From Brevibacillus gelatini (GTDB lineage: Bacteria > Bacillota > Bacilli > Brevibacillales > Brevibacillaceae): a stretch of DNA of 64,000 nucleotides. Numbering within the stretch: position 1 is the stretch's first letter; each line of letters opens with the position of its first letter. Location: the NCBI RefSeq assembly GCF_003710935.1, contig NZ_RHHS01000015.1, forward strand, positions 62,001 through 126,000, written 5' to 3'. Positions 52,246 through 63,300 of the stretch are shown here, in pieces. The translations under genes and the position numbers were made by a program. Below the pieces are notes generated by a model. It saw nothing but the letters and a program-made list of their open reading frames with translations, did no database searches and had not been told where the DNA came from.

Positions 52246-54649
52246 AGTCTACAATGCCAAGCTTCACAATCTGAAAAACATTACAACGAAAGTTCCCAAG
52301 CATCAGTTTATTGTGGTCACGGGAGTCAGCGGCTCGGGGAAGTCGAGCTTTATTTTCGATACCTTGCATCAGGAGGGACAGCGGATCTATTTGGAGGCGC
52401 TGGGGATTGCGCACGATGTCCAGCATTACGACTCGTTTGACATGATTTTGGGCCTGAGTCCGACGATTGCCGTACAGCAGCGCACCGTCAGCAATCTGAA
52501 TCCACGCTCGGTCGTCGGCTCCGTCACCCGCATCCTGAACCTGCTGGCGATCATTTACGCCCAGGAGGGACAGCGGGCAGGGGAAAGCCAGCATCAACCG
52601 GACGAGTATGTACCGGGGCTGTTCATGTTCAACTCTCCACATGGTTCGTGCCCTGCTTGCGGGGGCAGGGGAAGTGTGGTCGAAGTGAACGTTGCAAAAA
52701 TTTTGCCGCCGCCCAGTGAAACGATTGAACACTGGCATCAGTTCGCCTACCAATTCCCGCACGCGAAAAATGAGGAAAAAGAGTACGTGCACAAGCGTCT
52801 GGATAATTTTGTAAAACACTTTCAGGTGAGCACGGAAACGCCTTTTGCCGCATTGCCAGAGGAAGCCAGGGAAGCGTTTCTGAATTATCGGCCCAGGCGG
52901 ACGCAGAGCAAAGGCCACCTGATTTTTTACGGTGTCCATGTCGTCATTGAGGAAAAGCTGAAAAAGCTGAATGTACAGCAATTCCCCGATCTCTTGACGA
53001 CGCGGCTGTGCGCGCGATGTCAAGGGTTTCGTCTCGGTCCGGAAGCGCTTTCGATCACAATCGGCGACAAGCATATCGGCCAGCTTTGCCAGATGAATGT
53101 AAGCGAATTGGCGGCGTTTCTCCGCCATTACCAGACAGCGCGGCCGCACACCCCGTTTGTCGCCCATTTGCTCGCCGAGATTTTGCGCAAGCTGGACTGC
53201 CTTGAAACAGTAGGGTTGTCCTATTTGAACCTGTATCGCGAAATCCCGACGCTGAGCGGAGGGGAGACGCAGCGGCTGCACATCATGTCGCATTTGTCGG
53301 CAAAGGTAGATTCAATCATCTACATATTCGACGAGCCGACGGCCGGATTGCACGAACAGGAAAAAGAAAAAATCATCGAAAGCTTCCATCGGCTCAAGCA
53401 GCAAGGGAATACGGTGATTGTCGTGGAGCATGATGAAAGCGTCATTCGGCATGCCGATACCATCATGGACTTTGGCCCATTGGCTGGGCAGTTCGGCGGT
53501 TCCATCGTCTACCAGGGGAGCTACGCCGACTTTCTTACATCCCGCGAGTCGATCACGGCCCGGTATTTGCGCGAGAAAAAACACCCGCCAAAAAAATACG
53601 CAAGCAGGATGGGTGCGTCTTTTCCCAAGCTGTCGCTCCGAAACGCGCGAACCCATCATTTGAAAAATATCGACGTCGATCTTCCGCTTGGGGCCATCGT
53701 CGGGATCTGCGGGCTGTCTGGCAGCGGCAAAAGCTCGCTGGTAATCGATACGCTTATTCCCAAGCTCCAGTCATCGTTCAAGGCCAAAGCGGGCAAGCAA
53801 AGGCCGCTTGTCGAAGAGGAAGAAGAGCGCGAAGGCGATTCTGCCTATACACAAGCCGATGCCAGGCTGGAAGGCGCAGAAAACATTGACGGCTGTGTCG
53901 TCGTCACGCAAAAGCTGGCCCGACGCCATGAAAACTCGTGCGTCGCCACATTTTTGGGCGTATGGGACCATATCCGGTACATTTTTTCCATGCAGGAAGA
54001 GGCCATTGCCCTGCAGTTTACGCGCAGCTCTTTTTCTTTCAACTCGACAGGCTCGTGCCCGGCTTGCAACGGAAACGGACACATCAAAAGATGGCTGGGC
54101 CAGCAGACCTTTTACGACCCGTGCCCTTCCTGCCAAGGCAAGCGATTCAAGCGGGAGGTCCTGCAGGTTCGCTACAAGGAGCGCACGATCTCCGATGTTC
54201 TGGAGATGTCGGTCACGGAAGCGTGTGAATTTTTCCGCGATCACGGCAAAATCAGCAAGCTGCTGGGCACGATCGAAGAGTTGGGCATGGGCTACATCCT
54301 TCTCGGACAAAGCCTTACGACATTGAGCGGCGGAGAAGCCCAGCGGCTGAAACTGGCCCGCGAGCTGGGGAAAAACACAAAAGGGAGCTATCTGTACATA
54401 TTGGATGAGCCGACTGTCGGGCTCAGCTACTATGACACCGAAAAATTGCTGATATTACTCGGCAAGCTGATCGCAAGCGGGCATTCCGTCCTGCTCATTG
54501 AACACGACCCGTATGTGCTCGCCTATTGCGACTATTTGATTGAGCTTGGGCCAGGCGCAGGCGACAAAGGCGGCGAGGTCATCGCCAAAGGAACGCCGGA
54601 AGAGATCAAGCAACAGGCCTGCTCGCTGACCGGACCATTTTTGCCGTAA
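52235..54649 (+). CDS. UvrA-like ABC ATPase (short paralog, drug-resistance type)
   Basis: 804 residues, clearly shorter than repair UvrA (about 940-960). Two ABC ATPase halves: Walker A VTGVSGSGKSSFIFDTLHQE near residue 30 and GICGLSGSGKSSLVIDTLIP near residue 490, signatures LSGGETQRLHIM and LSGGEAQRLKLA, Walker B IYIFDEPTAGLHEQEKE and LYILDEPTVGLSYYDTEK. Zinc-binding CxxC pairs are present in SCPACGGRG, and SCPACNGNG with CPSCQGKRF. The UvrB-binding region looks reduced. Members of this UvrA-like class include DrrC-type self-resistance proteins for DNA-binding drugs. Start GTG 52235 behind GGAG. A stand-alone repair or resistance role is inferred, not shown. Confidence 0.92.
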   Translation: MHIEVYNAKLHNLKNITTKVPKHQFIVVTGVSGSGKSSFIFDTLHQEGQRIYLEALGIAHDVQHYDSFDMILGLSPTIAVQQRTVSNLNPRSVVGSVTRILNLLAIIYAQEGQRAGESQHQPDEYVPGLFMFNSPHGSCPACGGRGSVVEVNVAKILPPPSETIEHWHQFAYQFPHAKNEEKEYVHKRLDNFVKHFQVSTETPFAALPEEAREAFLNYRPRRTQSKGHLIFYGVHVVIEEKLKKLNVQQFPDLLTTRLCARCQGFRLGPEALSITIGDKHIGQLCQMNVSELAAFLRHYQTARPHTPFVAHLLAEILRKLDCLETVGLSYLNLYREIPTLSGGETQRLHIMSHLSAKVDSIIYIFDEPTAGLHEQEKEKIIESFHRLKQQGNTVIVVEHDESVIRHADTIMDFGPLAGQFGGSIVYQGSYADFLTSRESITARYLREKKHPPKKYASRMGASFPKLSLRNARTHHLKNIDVDLPLGAIVGICGLSGSGKSSLVIDTLIPKLQSSFKAKAGKQRPLVEEEEEREGDSAYTQADARLEGAENIDGCVVVTQKLARRHENSCVATFLGVWDHIRYIFSMQEEAIALQFTRSSFSFNSTGSCPACNGNGHIKRWLGQQTFYDPCPSCQGKRFKREVLQVRYKERTISDVLEMSVTEACEFFRDHGKISKLLGTIEELGMGYILLGQSLTTLSGGEAQRLKLARELGKNTKGSYLYILDEPTVGLSYYDTEKLLILLGKLIASGHSVLLIEHDPYVLAYCDYLIELGPGAGDKGGEVIAKGTPEEIKQQACSLTGPFLP

Positions 54650-54736
54650 ACGACAGTGCTTGTCTGGAAAATTTGTCATAGCGCGAGTAGCTGCCCCAAC
54701 TGGAAAAGCAAACTCGCACAGGAAAGGAACGGGAAA

Positions 54737-55321
54737 ATGAATAGCAGCGCTCTGTTTCAGGAGTTTCCGGTATTGAAATCGGACGAATTGATCCTGCGGG
54801 AGATCGAAGAGTGTCACCTGCATGATTTGTATGAAATTTACAGCAACGAAAACGTTTTTACGTATTGCGGCATCATTCCCAGACAGAAGAAGGATACGGT
54901 CTTGAAGATGATCGGACATTTCAAACGGGATTACCTGAAAAAATCGAGAGTAAAGTGGGGCATTTTTCCCGCTCACAAGCACGAGAGCGACACATTAGTC
55001 GGCATCATCGAAGCCTTCGATTTTCATCAACGGGTGAACATGGCAACCATCGGCTACTTTTTGGCCGAAGCCCACTGGGGAAAAGGAATTGCTTCCAAGG
55101 CGGTCAATATGGTCGTCCGCTTCTTGATGGAAGAAGTCAAGCTCAACAGGATTCAGGCAGAAGTCATGCCGTCAAATGAAGCGTCCAAGCAAGTATTGCG
55201 CAAAAATGGCTTTATGATGGAAGGAACGCTCCGACAGGCCGCGCTCTGGACAGGCAAAGGAATTGTCGATCTGGAGATTTACGGTCTGTTGCAGGAAGAC
55301 TATCAAAAGCTGATGAGATAA
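54737..55321 (+). CDS. GNAT family N-acetyltransferase (RimJ/RimL-like)
   Basis: 194 residues. Begins with a LKSDELILREIEECHLHDLY pattern, then GIIEAFDFHQRVNMATIGYF, and the acetyl-CoA loop LAEAHWGKGIASKAVNMVVR with the GxGxA motif near residue 120. NRIQAEVMPSNEASKQVLRK and NGFMMEGTLRQAALW complete the RimJ/L pattern used for protein N-termini or antibiotic acetylation. ATG 54737 follows GGAAAGGAA; an in-frame upstream start at 54656 has no ribosome site. It lies 87 bases after the UvrA-like gene on the same strand. Confidence 0.92.
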   Translation: MNSSALFQEFPVLKSDELILREIEECHLHDLYEIYSNENVFTYCGIIPRQKKDTVLKMIGHFKRDYLKKSRVKWGIFPAHKHESDTLVGIIEAFDFHQRVNMATIGYFLAEAHWGKGIASKAVNMVVRFLMEEVKLNRIQAEVMPSNEASKQVLRKNGFMMEGTLRQAALWTGKGIVDLEIYGLLQEDYQKLMR

Positions 55322-55365
55322 CCGCCTTGTCCAACAGCCAGACGTCCCGCTGGAAACAGCTGAAC

Positions 55366-55409
55366 AAAAAGGTTTCATCCCGGAAGCAAGCAGGGGATGA
55401 AACCTTTTT
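55366..55409. terminator. Bidirectional rho-independent terminator
   Basis: AAAAAGGTTTCATCCC (55366-55381) pairs perfectly with GGGATGAAACCTTTTT (55394-55409). It lies between the GNAT gene and the convergent PPTase gene. Confidence 0.93.
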
Positions 55410-55427
55410 CTTGTCCTTTATGCCCAA

Positions 55428-56120
55428 TCAATTGCTGTGAAAATACGCAATCAAGGAATCCAGCGGTACGACGTCCACCTTTTCGCCGAACGACTCTGTT
55501 TGGGCACAAGCCGTTAGTGCGTAATCGTCATCCAGCGCGTACGTCTTGAAAAACCAATCCCCTTGTTCATATTCGCGCCACCCCTCGACACTTCCCTCTT
55601 TGACAGTGGAGAAGCTGTCCAGCGGGAGGAACAGCCCCTTGCCGATTGCTTTGATATAGCTTTCCTTGGCTGTCCAGACATGGAAAAAGCGTTCCAGTCG
55701 TCGCTTGCTATCCGCTTCTTCCTCGATAAACGCGCATTCCTCTTTCGCGAAAAACTGGCTGGCAATTTGCAAATCTATCGCCTGTTTTTTTTCAATATCA
55801 ATGCCGACAGGATGCTCGGCGGTGATGCAGACCACCCAGCTGCCTGCGTGGGAAAGATTGAAGTGCAAACGACTGCACGGGTCAAGCAGCGACGGTTTGC
55901 CATAGGCATTCGTGCCAAACAGGATGCTTTTTGCAGGAACCGCGAACCTTTCTGCGGCGATTTTCCGAATCAACAGATCGGCCAACAGGCCGCGGACGAG
56001 ATCGTCACGGTGATAGAATGCCAAAAGCCGCTGTTTCTTTTCGGCGGTCACAATAGACAACAGGCGGGGAACGGTTTCCTCAGGAAAATCGGTGATCGAG
56101 ACCGCGTAAATATGCACCAT
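55428..56120 (-). CDS. sfp: 4'-phosphopantetheinyl transferase, Sfp type
   Basis: 230 residues from ATG at 56120, with GGAGG seven bases upstream; a longer frame to 56222 is unsupported. Sfp marks: LLADLLIRKIAAERF, FGTNAYGKPSLLD, LHFNLSHAGSWVVCI, HPVGIDIEKKQAIDLQIA (metal Asp and Glu), and ERFFHVWTAKESYIKAIGKG (WxxKE). Moves the phosphopantetheine arm of CoA onto carrier-domain Ser residues, turning apo-NRPS into active enzyme. It is divergent from tycA and lies about 48 kb from lgrD. As a broad-range Sfp-type enzyme it could serve both tyrocidine and gramicidin synthetases. Confidence 0.95.
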   Translation of the reverse strand: MVHIYAVSITDFPEETVPRLLSIVTAEKKQRLLAFYHRDDLVRGLLADLLIRKIAAERFAVPAKSILFGTNAYGKPSLLDPCSRLHFNLSHAGSWVVCITAEHPVGIDIEKKQAIDLQIASQFFAKEECAFIEEEADSKRRLERFFHVWTAKESYIKAIGKGLFLPLDSFSTVKEGSVEGWREYEQGDWFFKTYALDDDYALTACAQTESFGEKVDVVPLDSLIAYFHSN

Positions 56121-56995
56121 GTTGAACCTCCATTCTCGTAGTCGACAAGCTTTGCGTAGACTGGCGCAAGCGATCTTGTCCATGCGCGGGCATCGGCTGA
56201 CGGCACACCCGGCGCAATCCATTCAGTTCCAGACATCAGTATGTATAGTAAAAAATTACCTGTTTATCCAGTATAAATCATGAATTGCCTGGTGAACATA
56301 GCAAAATTCTCTGTTTGAAAAATTTTAACAACAAACCGTTTCGCTGTGAAAATGGTGCGTTTGCCAACGAACGGCGATCCCCTTTATTTTGGAAAAAAGC
56401 CTTGTCCGTAAAGAGGCTGTAAAGAGCCACCCCGAATTTTTTAACAAAATGTCCCTATTTTTTTACCAATTTCCAATTTTTCTCTGCTATAATGATCTTC
56501 AACGTCAACAACCTAGTGCTTTTAGCCTGTCAATTGCTGTCGCTGGCGTTTTCCCAAAGGGTGAGGGAGAAGGGGCGCACACAGGTCAAACGAACTTTTG
56601 GCAAACGGCAAGCAGACCGATCCGCGCTGCAGCGCCTGTGTTTCCTTGTCGAATCATGATTGGTAACGTGACTTTTTTCCCAAAATCATCTCCCATAAAC
56701 AGGAAATTTTCCTGATTGTTAAATTTCCCCAAATGAAGGAGAATGATGATCTGGGAATGGAGTCATCCAATTGTTTTGTGAAATGGTTTATTATTACAGT
56801 AGAGGTATTATCATCCTATTTATTCATTACATTCGGCCCTTTCTCAGCGCAAGGTATGTTCTGCACCCAAGAAAATTCGTCTTTATTCGATCCTCATTCT
56901 AACTGCCCAGCACATTGACGCAGCTGTCACTTGTTGGCCACGGTTTTGACACACTTCATGATGAGCAATAGCAATTTCGTTATCGGAGGGGACAC
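56121..56995 (+). promoter_or_regulatory. Long tyc upstream region with a strong promoter candidate
   Basis: 875 bases without a convincing gene, strikingly A+T-rich near 56430-56500. An extended -10 (TGCTATAAT, 56485-56493) would start transcripts near 56500 and give a leader of about 495 bases. The -35 is poor. T- and A-runs flank it, which suits AbrB-type binding; AbrB and Spo0A control of tyc in the original strain is known from older literature. CAGGAAATTTTCCTG (56700-56714) is a palindrome. A 12-codon frame from 56742 behind AAGGAG and a 61-codon frame at 56733 are too weak to annotate. Confidence 0.6.
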
Positions 56996-59900
56996 ATGTT
57001 AGCAAATCAGGCCAATCTTATCGACATCGAGTGGGAAATGAAGCACCGTCCGCAGGTTCCTTTTGCACAGGATAAGACGATTCATCAATTGTTCGAGGAG
57101 CAGGCAGAGGCTTTTTCGGACCATGTTGCTCTTGTCTATGAAAACAAAAGGCTCACTTACCGGGAACTGAACCGAAAAGCCAATCAGTTGGCGAGAGTCT
57201 TGCTGGAAAAAGGCGTGCAAACAGACAGCATCATCGGTGTGATGATGGAAAAATCCATCGAGAACATCGTCGCGATTTTGGCCGTTCTCAAAGCAGGCGG
57301 GGCGTATGTGCCCATCGACATCGAATATCCCCGCGATCGCATCCAGTACATTTTGCAGGACAGTCAAACCAAAATCGTGCTCACCCAAAAAAGCGTCAGC
57401 CAGCTCGTTCACGACGTCGGCTACAGCGGGCTCGTGGTTGCCGTTGACGAACAAAACATGGACGCTTACGAAGATACCAATCTGAACCGCCCAAGCAAGC
57501 CCACGGATCTTGCCTATGTCATTTACACCTCGGGGACGACGGGCAAACCGAAAGGCACCATGCTGGAGCATAAAGGCATCGCCAACTTGCAATCGTTTTT
57601 CAAAAACGCGTTTGGCGTCACGGAGCAAGACCGGATCGGCCTTTTTGCCAGCATGTCGTTTGACGCCTCCGTCTGGGAAATGTTCATGGCGTTGCTAAAC
57701 GGCGCGAGCCTTTACATTCTTTCCCGGCAAACGATTCATGATTTCGTTACGTTTGAAAACTATTTGAGTGAAAATGAATTGTCGATCATCACGTTGCCGC
57801 CGACCTATTTGACACATCTTACTCCTGAACGCATTACTTCCCTGCGCATCATGATAACGGCAGGTTCCGCTGCCTCTGCTCCTTTGGTAAACAAATGGAA
57901 AAACAAACTCCGGTACATAAACGCATACGGCCCCACGGAAACGAGCATTTGCGCGACGATCTGGGAAGCGCCGTCCGATCAGCTCCCCGTGCAGACGGTT
58001 CCGATTGGCAAGCCGATTCAAAATACACACGTTTACATTGTCGATGAAGATTTGCAGCTGTTGCCGCCCGGCAGCGAAGGCGAACTGTGCATAGGCGGGG
58101 TCGGCCTGGCAAGAGGCTATTGGAATCGCCCTGATTTGACCGCAGAAAAATTTGTTGATAATCCGTTTGTGCCCGGTGAAAAAATGTACCGGACAGGTGA
58201 TCTGGCGAAATGGTTGCCGGATGGAACCATCGAGTTTCTCGGCAGAATCGACCATCAGGTGAAAATCAGAGGCCATCGGATTGAGCTTGGCGAAATCGAG
58301 TCCGTTTTGTTGTCACATGACCAGGTCAAAGAGGCTGTCGTCATGGCCAGAGAAGACAACCAGGGCGGGCAGTACCTGTGCGCCTATTATATTTCTAGCT
58401 GCGAAGTAAATCCTGCACAGCTCAGAGACTACGCAGCCCAAAAGCTTCCGGCCTACATGCTGCCTTCCTATTTCGTCAAGTTGGACAAAATGCCGCTTAC
58501 GCCCAATGACAAGATCGACCGCAAAGCTTTGCCGGAGCCCGATTTTTCGGCGAACGCAAACGGCGATTCCTACGTTCCGCCGAGAAACGAGACAGAGTCG
58601 ATTCTCGCAGCGATCTGGCAGGATGTTTTGGGAATCGAGAGGATCGGGATTCGCGACAATTTTTATGCACTCGGTGGCGATTCGATCCAGGCGATCCAGG
58701 TCGTCGCGCGTCTGCATGCCTATCAACGCAAGCTAGAGACGAAAGATTTGCTGAATTACCCGACAATCGAGCAGGTCGCTCCCTATGTGAAACATACCAC
58801 CAGAAAAAGCGATCAGGGCATCATCGAGGGGAACGTGCCGCTTACGCCCATTCAAAAATGGTTTTTTGAGAAAAACTTCACGAATATGGAGCATTGGAAC
58901 CAATCGTATATGCTCTACCGTCCGGAAGGATTCGACCGCGCCGCCCTTCAGCGTGCCATGGACAAAATCGTGGAGCACCACGACGCGCTTCGCATGGTCT
59001 ATTCGCACGAGAACGGGAATGTGCTGCAACACAACCGCGGTTTGGGTGGCAACTTATACGACTTTTTCTTCTATGATCTGACAGCGCAAGTAGATGTCGA
59101 GCAGACAATCGAAGCCGAAACGCAGCGTTTGCACAGCAGCATGAATTTGCAGGAAGGGCCGCTGGTGAAAGTCGCGTTGTTCCATACGCTGCAAGGCGAT
59201 CATTTGTTTTTGGTCATTCATCATCTGGTCATGGACGGAATTTCCTGGCGGATTTTGTTTGAGGACCTGTCTACCGCCTATGGGCAGGCAATTGCCGGGC
59301 AAGAGATTCGTCTGCCGGAAAAAACGGATTCTTTCAAAAAGTGGTCAGAATGGTTGAGTGAATACGCGAACCAGGACGATTTGCTTGGCGAGATTCCGTA
59401 TTGGGAGAGCCTCGAATCCAAAGCGGCAAACGTATCCCTGCCCAAAGACTATGAAACGGCGGGCTGCACACAAAAGTCTGTGCGGCACATGCGGATACGG
59501 CTGGGGGCGCAAGAGACGGAGCAGTTGCTGAAGCAGGCCAATCAAGCCTATCAAACGGAAATCAACGATTTGCTGCTGGCGGCGCTTGGCCTGGCTTTTG
59601 CCGAGTGGCGCAAGCTAGAGCAGCTCGCCATCAATCTGGAAGGACACGGGCGCGAAGAGATCATCGAGCAGGCGAACGTGGCAAGAACAGTCGGATGGTT
59701 TACGTCCCAGTATCCAGTCTTGCTCGATTTGAGACAGACGGCGCCTTTGTCCGACTATATCAAACGCACAAAAGAAGAGTTGCGGAAGATCCCGAATAAA
59801 GGCATCGGTTACGACATCCTAAAGCATCTGACTCTTCCCGGAAAACGCGGTTCCTTGACCTTCAGCGTGCAGCCGGAAGTGACGTTCAATTACCTGGGGC

Positions 59901-60262
59901 AGTTTGATGCCGACTTGAAAACGGAACTGTTTACCCGTTCGTCGTACAGTGGCGGCAACACACTTGGCGCAGATGGCAAGAACAATCTCAGTCCTGAATC
60001 GGAAGTGTACACCGCTTTGAATATAACGGGATTGATCGAAGACGGAGAGCTTGTCTTCACATTCTCCTACAGCGCGGAGCAGTTCAAAGAAGAGTCCATC
60101 CAGCAGTTGAGCCAAAGCTATCAAACGCAGTTGCAACAGATTATCACGCATTGCGCTGGAAAAAAAGAAGTAGAACGGACTCCCAGCGATTTTAGCGTCA
60201 AAGGCCTTGAGATGGAGGAAATGGACGATATCTTCGAAATACTGGCAAATACACTGACGTAA
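56996..60262 (+). CDS. tycA: Tyrocidine synthetase 1 (A-T-E, D-Phe)
   Basis: 1088 residues, the length of known TycA. Adenylation domain ([14 protein letters not shown] near residue 177; [13 protein letters not shown] near 310), carrier site [14 protein letters not shown] near residue 561, and epimerization domain from about 610 with [11 protein letters not shown] near 745, [13 protein letters not shown] near 900 and FNYLGQF. Specificity residues read by eye are D-A-W-T-I-A-A-I-C, the published Phe code of GrsA/TycA. It activates L-Phe, converts it to the D form and hands it to TycB. ATG 56996 follows GGAGGGG. The C-terminal end ([15 protein letters not shown]) is the docking helix that contacts TycB. 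Confidence 0.98.
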   Translation: MLANQANLIDIEWEMKHRPQVPFAQDKTIHQLFEEQAEAFSDHVALVYENKRLTYRELNRKANQLARVLLEKGVQTDSIIGVMMEKSIENIVAILAVLKAGGAYVPIDIEYPRDRIQYILQDSQTKIVLTQKSVSQLVHDVGYSGLVVAVDEQNMDAYEDTNLNRPSKPTDLAYVIYTSGTTGKPKGTMLEHKGIANLQSFFKNAFGVTEQDRIGLFASMSFDASVWEMFMALLNGASLYILSRQTIHDFVTFENYLSENELSIITLPPTYLTHLTPERITSLRIMITAGSAASAPLVNKWKNKLRYINAYGPTETSICATIWEAPSDQLPVQTVPIGKPIQNTHVYIVDEDLQLLPPGSEGELCIGGVGLARGYWNRPDLTAEKFVDNPFVPGEKMYRTGDLAKWLPDGTIEFLGRIDHQVKIRGHRIELGEIESVLLSHDQVKEAVVMAREDNQGGQYLCAYYISSCEVNPAQLRDYAAQKLPAYMLPSYFVKLDKMPLTPNDKIDRKALPEPDFSANANGDSYVPPRNETESILAAIWQDVLGIERIGIRDNFYALGGDSIQAIQVVARLHAYQRKLETKDLLNYPTIEQVAPYVKHTTRKSDQGIIEGNVPLTPIQKWFFEKNFTNMEHWNQSYMLYRPEGFDRAALQRAMDKIVEHHDALRMVYSHENGNVLQHNRGLGGNLYDFFFYDLTAQVDVEQTIEAETQRLHSSMNLQEGPLVKVALFHTLQGDHLFLVIHHLVMDGISWRILFEDLSTAYGQAIAGQEIRLPEKTDSFKKWSEWLSEYANQDDLLGEIPYWESLESKAANVSLPKDYETAGCTQKSVRHMRIRLGAQETEQLLKQANQAYQTEINDLLLAALGLAFAEWRKLEQLAINLEGHGREEIIEQANVARTVGWFTSQYPVLLDLRQTAPLSDYIKRTKEELRKIPNKGIGYDILKHLTLPGKRGSLTFSVQPEVTFNYLGQFDADLKTELFTRSSYSGGNTLGADGKNNLSPESEVYTALNITGLIEDGELVFTFSYSAEQFKEESIQQLSQSYQTQLQQIITHCAGKKEVERTPSDFSVKGLEMEEMDDIFEILANTLT

Positions 60263-60353
60263 AGCAGCTGTTGCCGACTTTTGCCGGGTCAGCGCGCTTT
60301 CCATTCCCATTTTCCTACAGATAAAACAAAAATTGATAGTTTGAGGTGCCGCA

Positions 60354-63300
60354 ATGAGCGTATTTAGCAAAGAACAGGTCCAGGATATGTACGTTTTAAC
60401 ACCGATGCAAGAGGGAATGCTGTTTCACGCCTTGCTCGACCAGGAACAAAACTCGCATCTCGTACAGATGTCCATTTCGCTGCAAGGTGAGCTTGACGTC
60501 GGTTTGTTTGCAGATAGCCTGCGTGTGCTGGTAGAGAGATATGATGTATTCCGCACGTTGTTTCTCTATGAAAAGCTGAAGCAGCCGTTGCAGGTCGTAT
60601 TGAAGGGACGTCCGATCCCCATTGAAATTCACGACTTGTCTGCCTGCGACGATTCCGAGAAGCATGCCCGCTACATGCAATACAAACGGGCCGATCAGGC
60701 GAAAACTTTTCATCTGGCCAAAGACCCATTGATGCGAGTGGCCATTTTTCAAATGTCTCCGCAAGACTATCAGGTCATCTGGAGCTTTCATCACATTCTT
60801 ATGGACGGCTGGTGCTTCAGCATCATTTTTGATGACCTGCTTGCCATCTATTTATCTTTGCAAAACAAGACGCCGCTCTCGCTTGAGCCGGTTCAGCCGT
60901 ACAGCCGCTTTATCAAATGGCTGGAAAAACAGGATAAACAGGCCGCGCTCCGCTATTGGAAAGACTATCTGGATCACTATGAACAAAAGACAGCCTTGCC
61001 GAAAAAGCAAAAGCCTGCTGCGAACGCTTTTCAGCCAACCCAATATCGCTTTGCTTTCGACCGTACCCTGACCCAACAGCTCGGGGCGATCGCCAGTCAA
61101 AATCAGGTGACGTTATCGACGGTGATTCAAACGATCTGGGGGATTCTCCTGCAAAAGTACAACGCTGCCGATGATGTGCTGTTCGGCTCCGTTGTGTCCG
61201 GACGCCCGACAGAGATCGTCGGAATCGACAAAATGGTCGGTCTGTTTATCAATACGATTCCATTCCGCGTGCAAGCGCAAGCCGACCAGACTTTTTCCGG
61301 CCTGCTGCAGGATGTGCACAAAAAGACGCTGCAATCCCGGCCGTACGAGCACGTGCCTTTGTACGACATTCAAAACTTGACGGATTTGAAGCAAGAGCTG
61401 ATCGACCATCTTATGGTCATTGAAAACTATCCGCTGGTCGAGGCGCTGCAGCAAAAAGCGCAAACGCAGCCGATTGGCTTCACCATTACCGACGTTGAAA
61501 TGTTCGAGCCTACCAATTACGACCTGACCGTCATGGTAATGCCGAAGGAAGAAATCGCCTTCCGCTTTGACTACAATGCGGCCTTGTTTGAGGAAGCAGT
61601 CGTGCAAAGAATGGCAGGACACATCCGGCAGATCGCCTCTTGCGTAGCGGCCAATCCGCATGTCGAGCTTCGCCGGATTTCGATGCTGACAGAAGCGGAA
61701 ACGGTGCAGCTTTTGGCAAAACGGACGGAAACAGCGGCTGACTATCCTGCCGCCACCATTCACGAGCTTTTCGCCCGGCAGGCAGAAAAAACGCCCGAGC
61801 AAGTCGCCGTTGTTTTCGGTGACCAGCACCTGACGTATCGGGAGCTGGATGAAAAGTCCAACCAGCTCGCCCGTTTTTTACGCAAAAAAGGCATTGGCGC
61901 TGACAGCCTTGTCGGCACGATGCTGGAGCGGTCGCTGGAGATGATCGTCGGAATCCTGGGCGTCCTGAAAGCAGGCGGCGCATTTGTGCCGATTGACCCG
62001 GAGCTGCCTGCGGAACGAATCGCCTACATGCTTACGCATAGCGGCGTGCAGTTGATCGTGACGCAAGATCACCTGCTGGAAAAAGTGACCACTCCTACAG
62101 AAAAACTGGACATCCAGAAACCGGCAATCTGGCAAGAGGACAGCGCCCCAGTCGAGTCGGTCAACCAGCCGCATGACTTGTTTTACATCATCTATACGTC
62201 CGGCACGACAGGCAAACCGAAAGGCGTCATGCTGGAGCATCGGAACATGGCGAACCTGCTGCAATTTACTTTTGACAAAACGAATATCGCTTTTCAGGAA
62301 AAAGTGTTGCAGTACACGACATGCAGCTTTGACGTTTGCTACCAGGAAATTTTCTCCACGCTGCTAGCCGGGGGACAGCTTTACCTCATCACGAACGAGC
62401 TGAGACGACATGTGGAAAAGCTGTTTGCGTTCATCCAGGAAAAACAGATCAGCATTTTGTCTCTCCCCGTGTCTTTCCTGAAATTTATTTTTAACGAAAA
62501 AGACTACGCGCAAAGCTTCCCGCGTTGCGTCACGCACATCATCACCGCCGGAGAACAGCTCGTCGTCACACATGAGCTGCAAAAATACCTGCGCGACCAT
62601 CACGTATTTTTGCACAATCACTACGGACCGTCGGAAACGCATGTCGTGACGACCTGCACGATGGACCCGCGCATGGAGATACCTGAGCTGCCGCCAATCG
62701 GCAAACCGATCAGCAATACGGGCATTTACATTTTGGATGAAGGGCTGCAGCTGAAGCCGGAGGGGATCGTCGGGGAGCTGTACATTTCCGGGGCAAACGT
62801 CGGAAGAGGGTACTTGCACCAGCCGGAGTTGACGGGAGAGAAGTTTCTCGAAAATCCGTACCAGCCTGGCGAACGGATGTATCGAACAGGTGATCTGGCC
62901 CGCTGGTTGCCGGATGGCCAGCTCGAATTTTTGGGGCGGATCGACCATCAGGTAAAAATCAGAGGACACCGCATCGAGCTGGGCGAGATCGAATCGCGCC
63001 TGCTTAACCATCCGGCGATCAAGGAAGCGGTAGTCATCGACATCGCAGACGAGACAGGCGGAAAGTCTTTGTGCGCCTACGTCGTTTTGCAAAGCGAAAT
63101 TAGCGACGAAGACATGCGGACGTACTTGGCGCGCGCCCTGCCTGAATATATGATCCCTTCCTTTTTCGTGAAGCTGGAGCGGATTCCGGTGACACCGAAC
63201 GGAAAAACAGACCGGAGAGCATTGCCGAAGCCGGAGGGACGTGCAGTGACGGGAGCGGAGTACGTCGCTCCGACAACCGAGCTGGAGCAAAAGCTGGTCG

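Noticed and set aside
56389-56918. 108-codon and 61-codon frames in the tyc leader
   Set aside because: The first crosses the promoter candidate and starts with TTG without a ribosome site; the second has no ribosome site and an implausible product.
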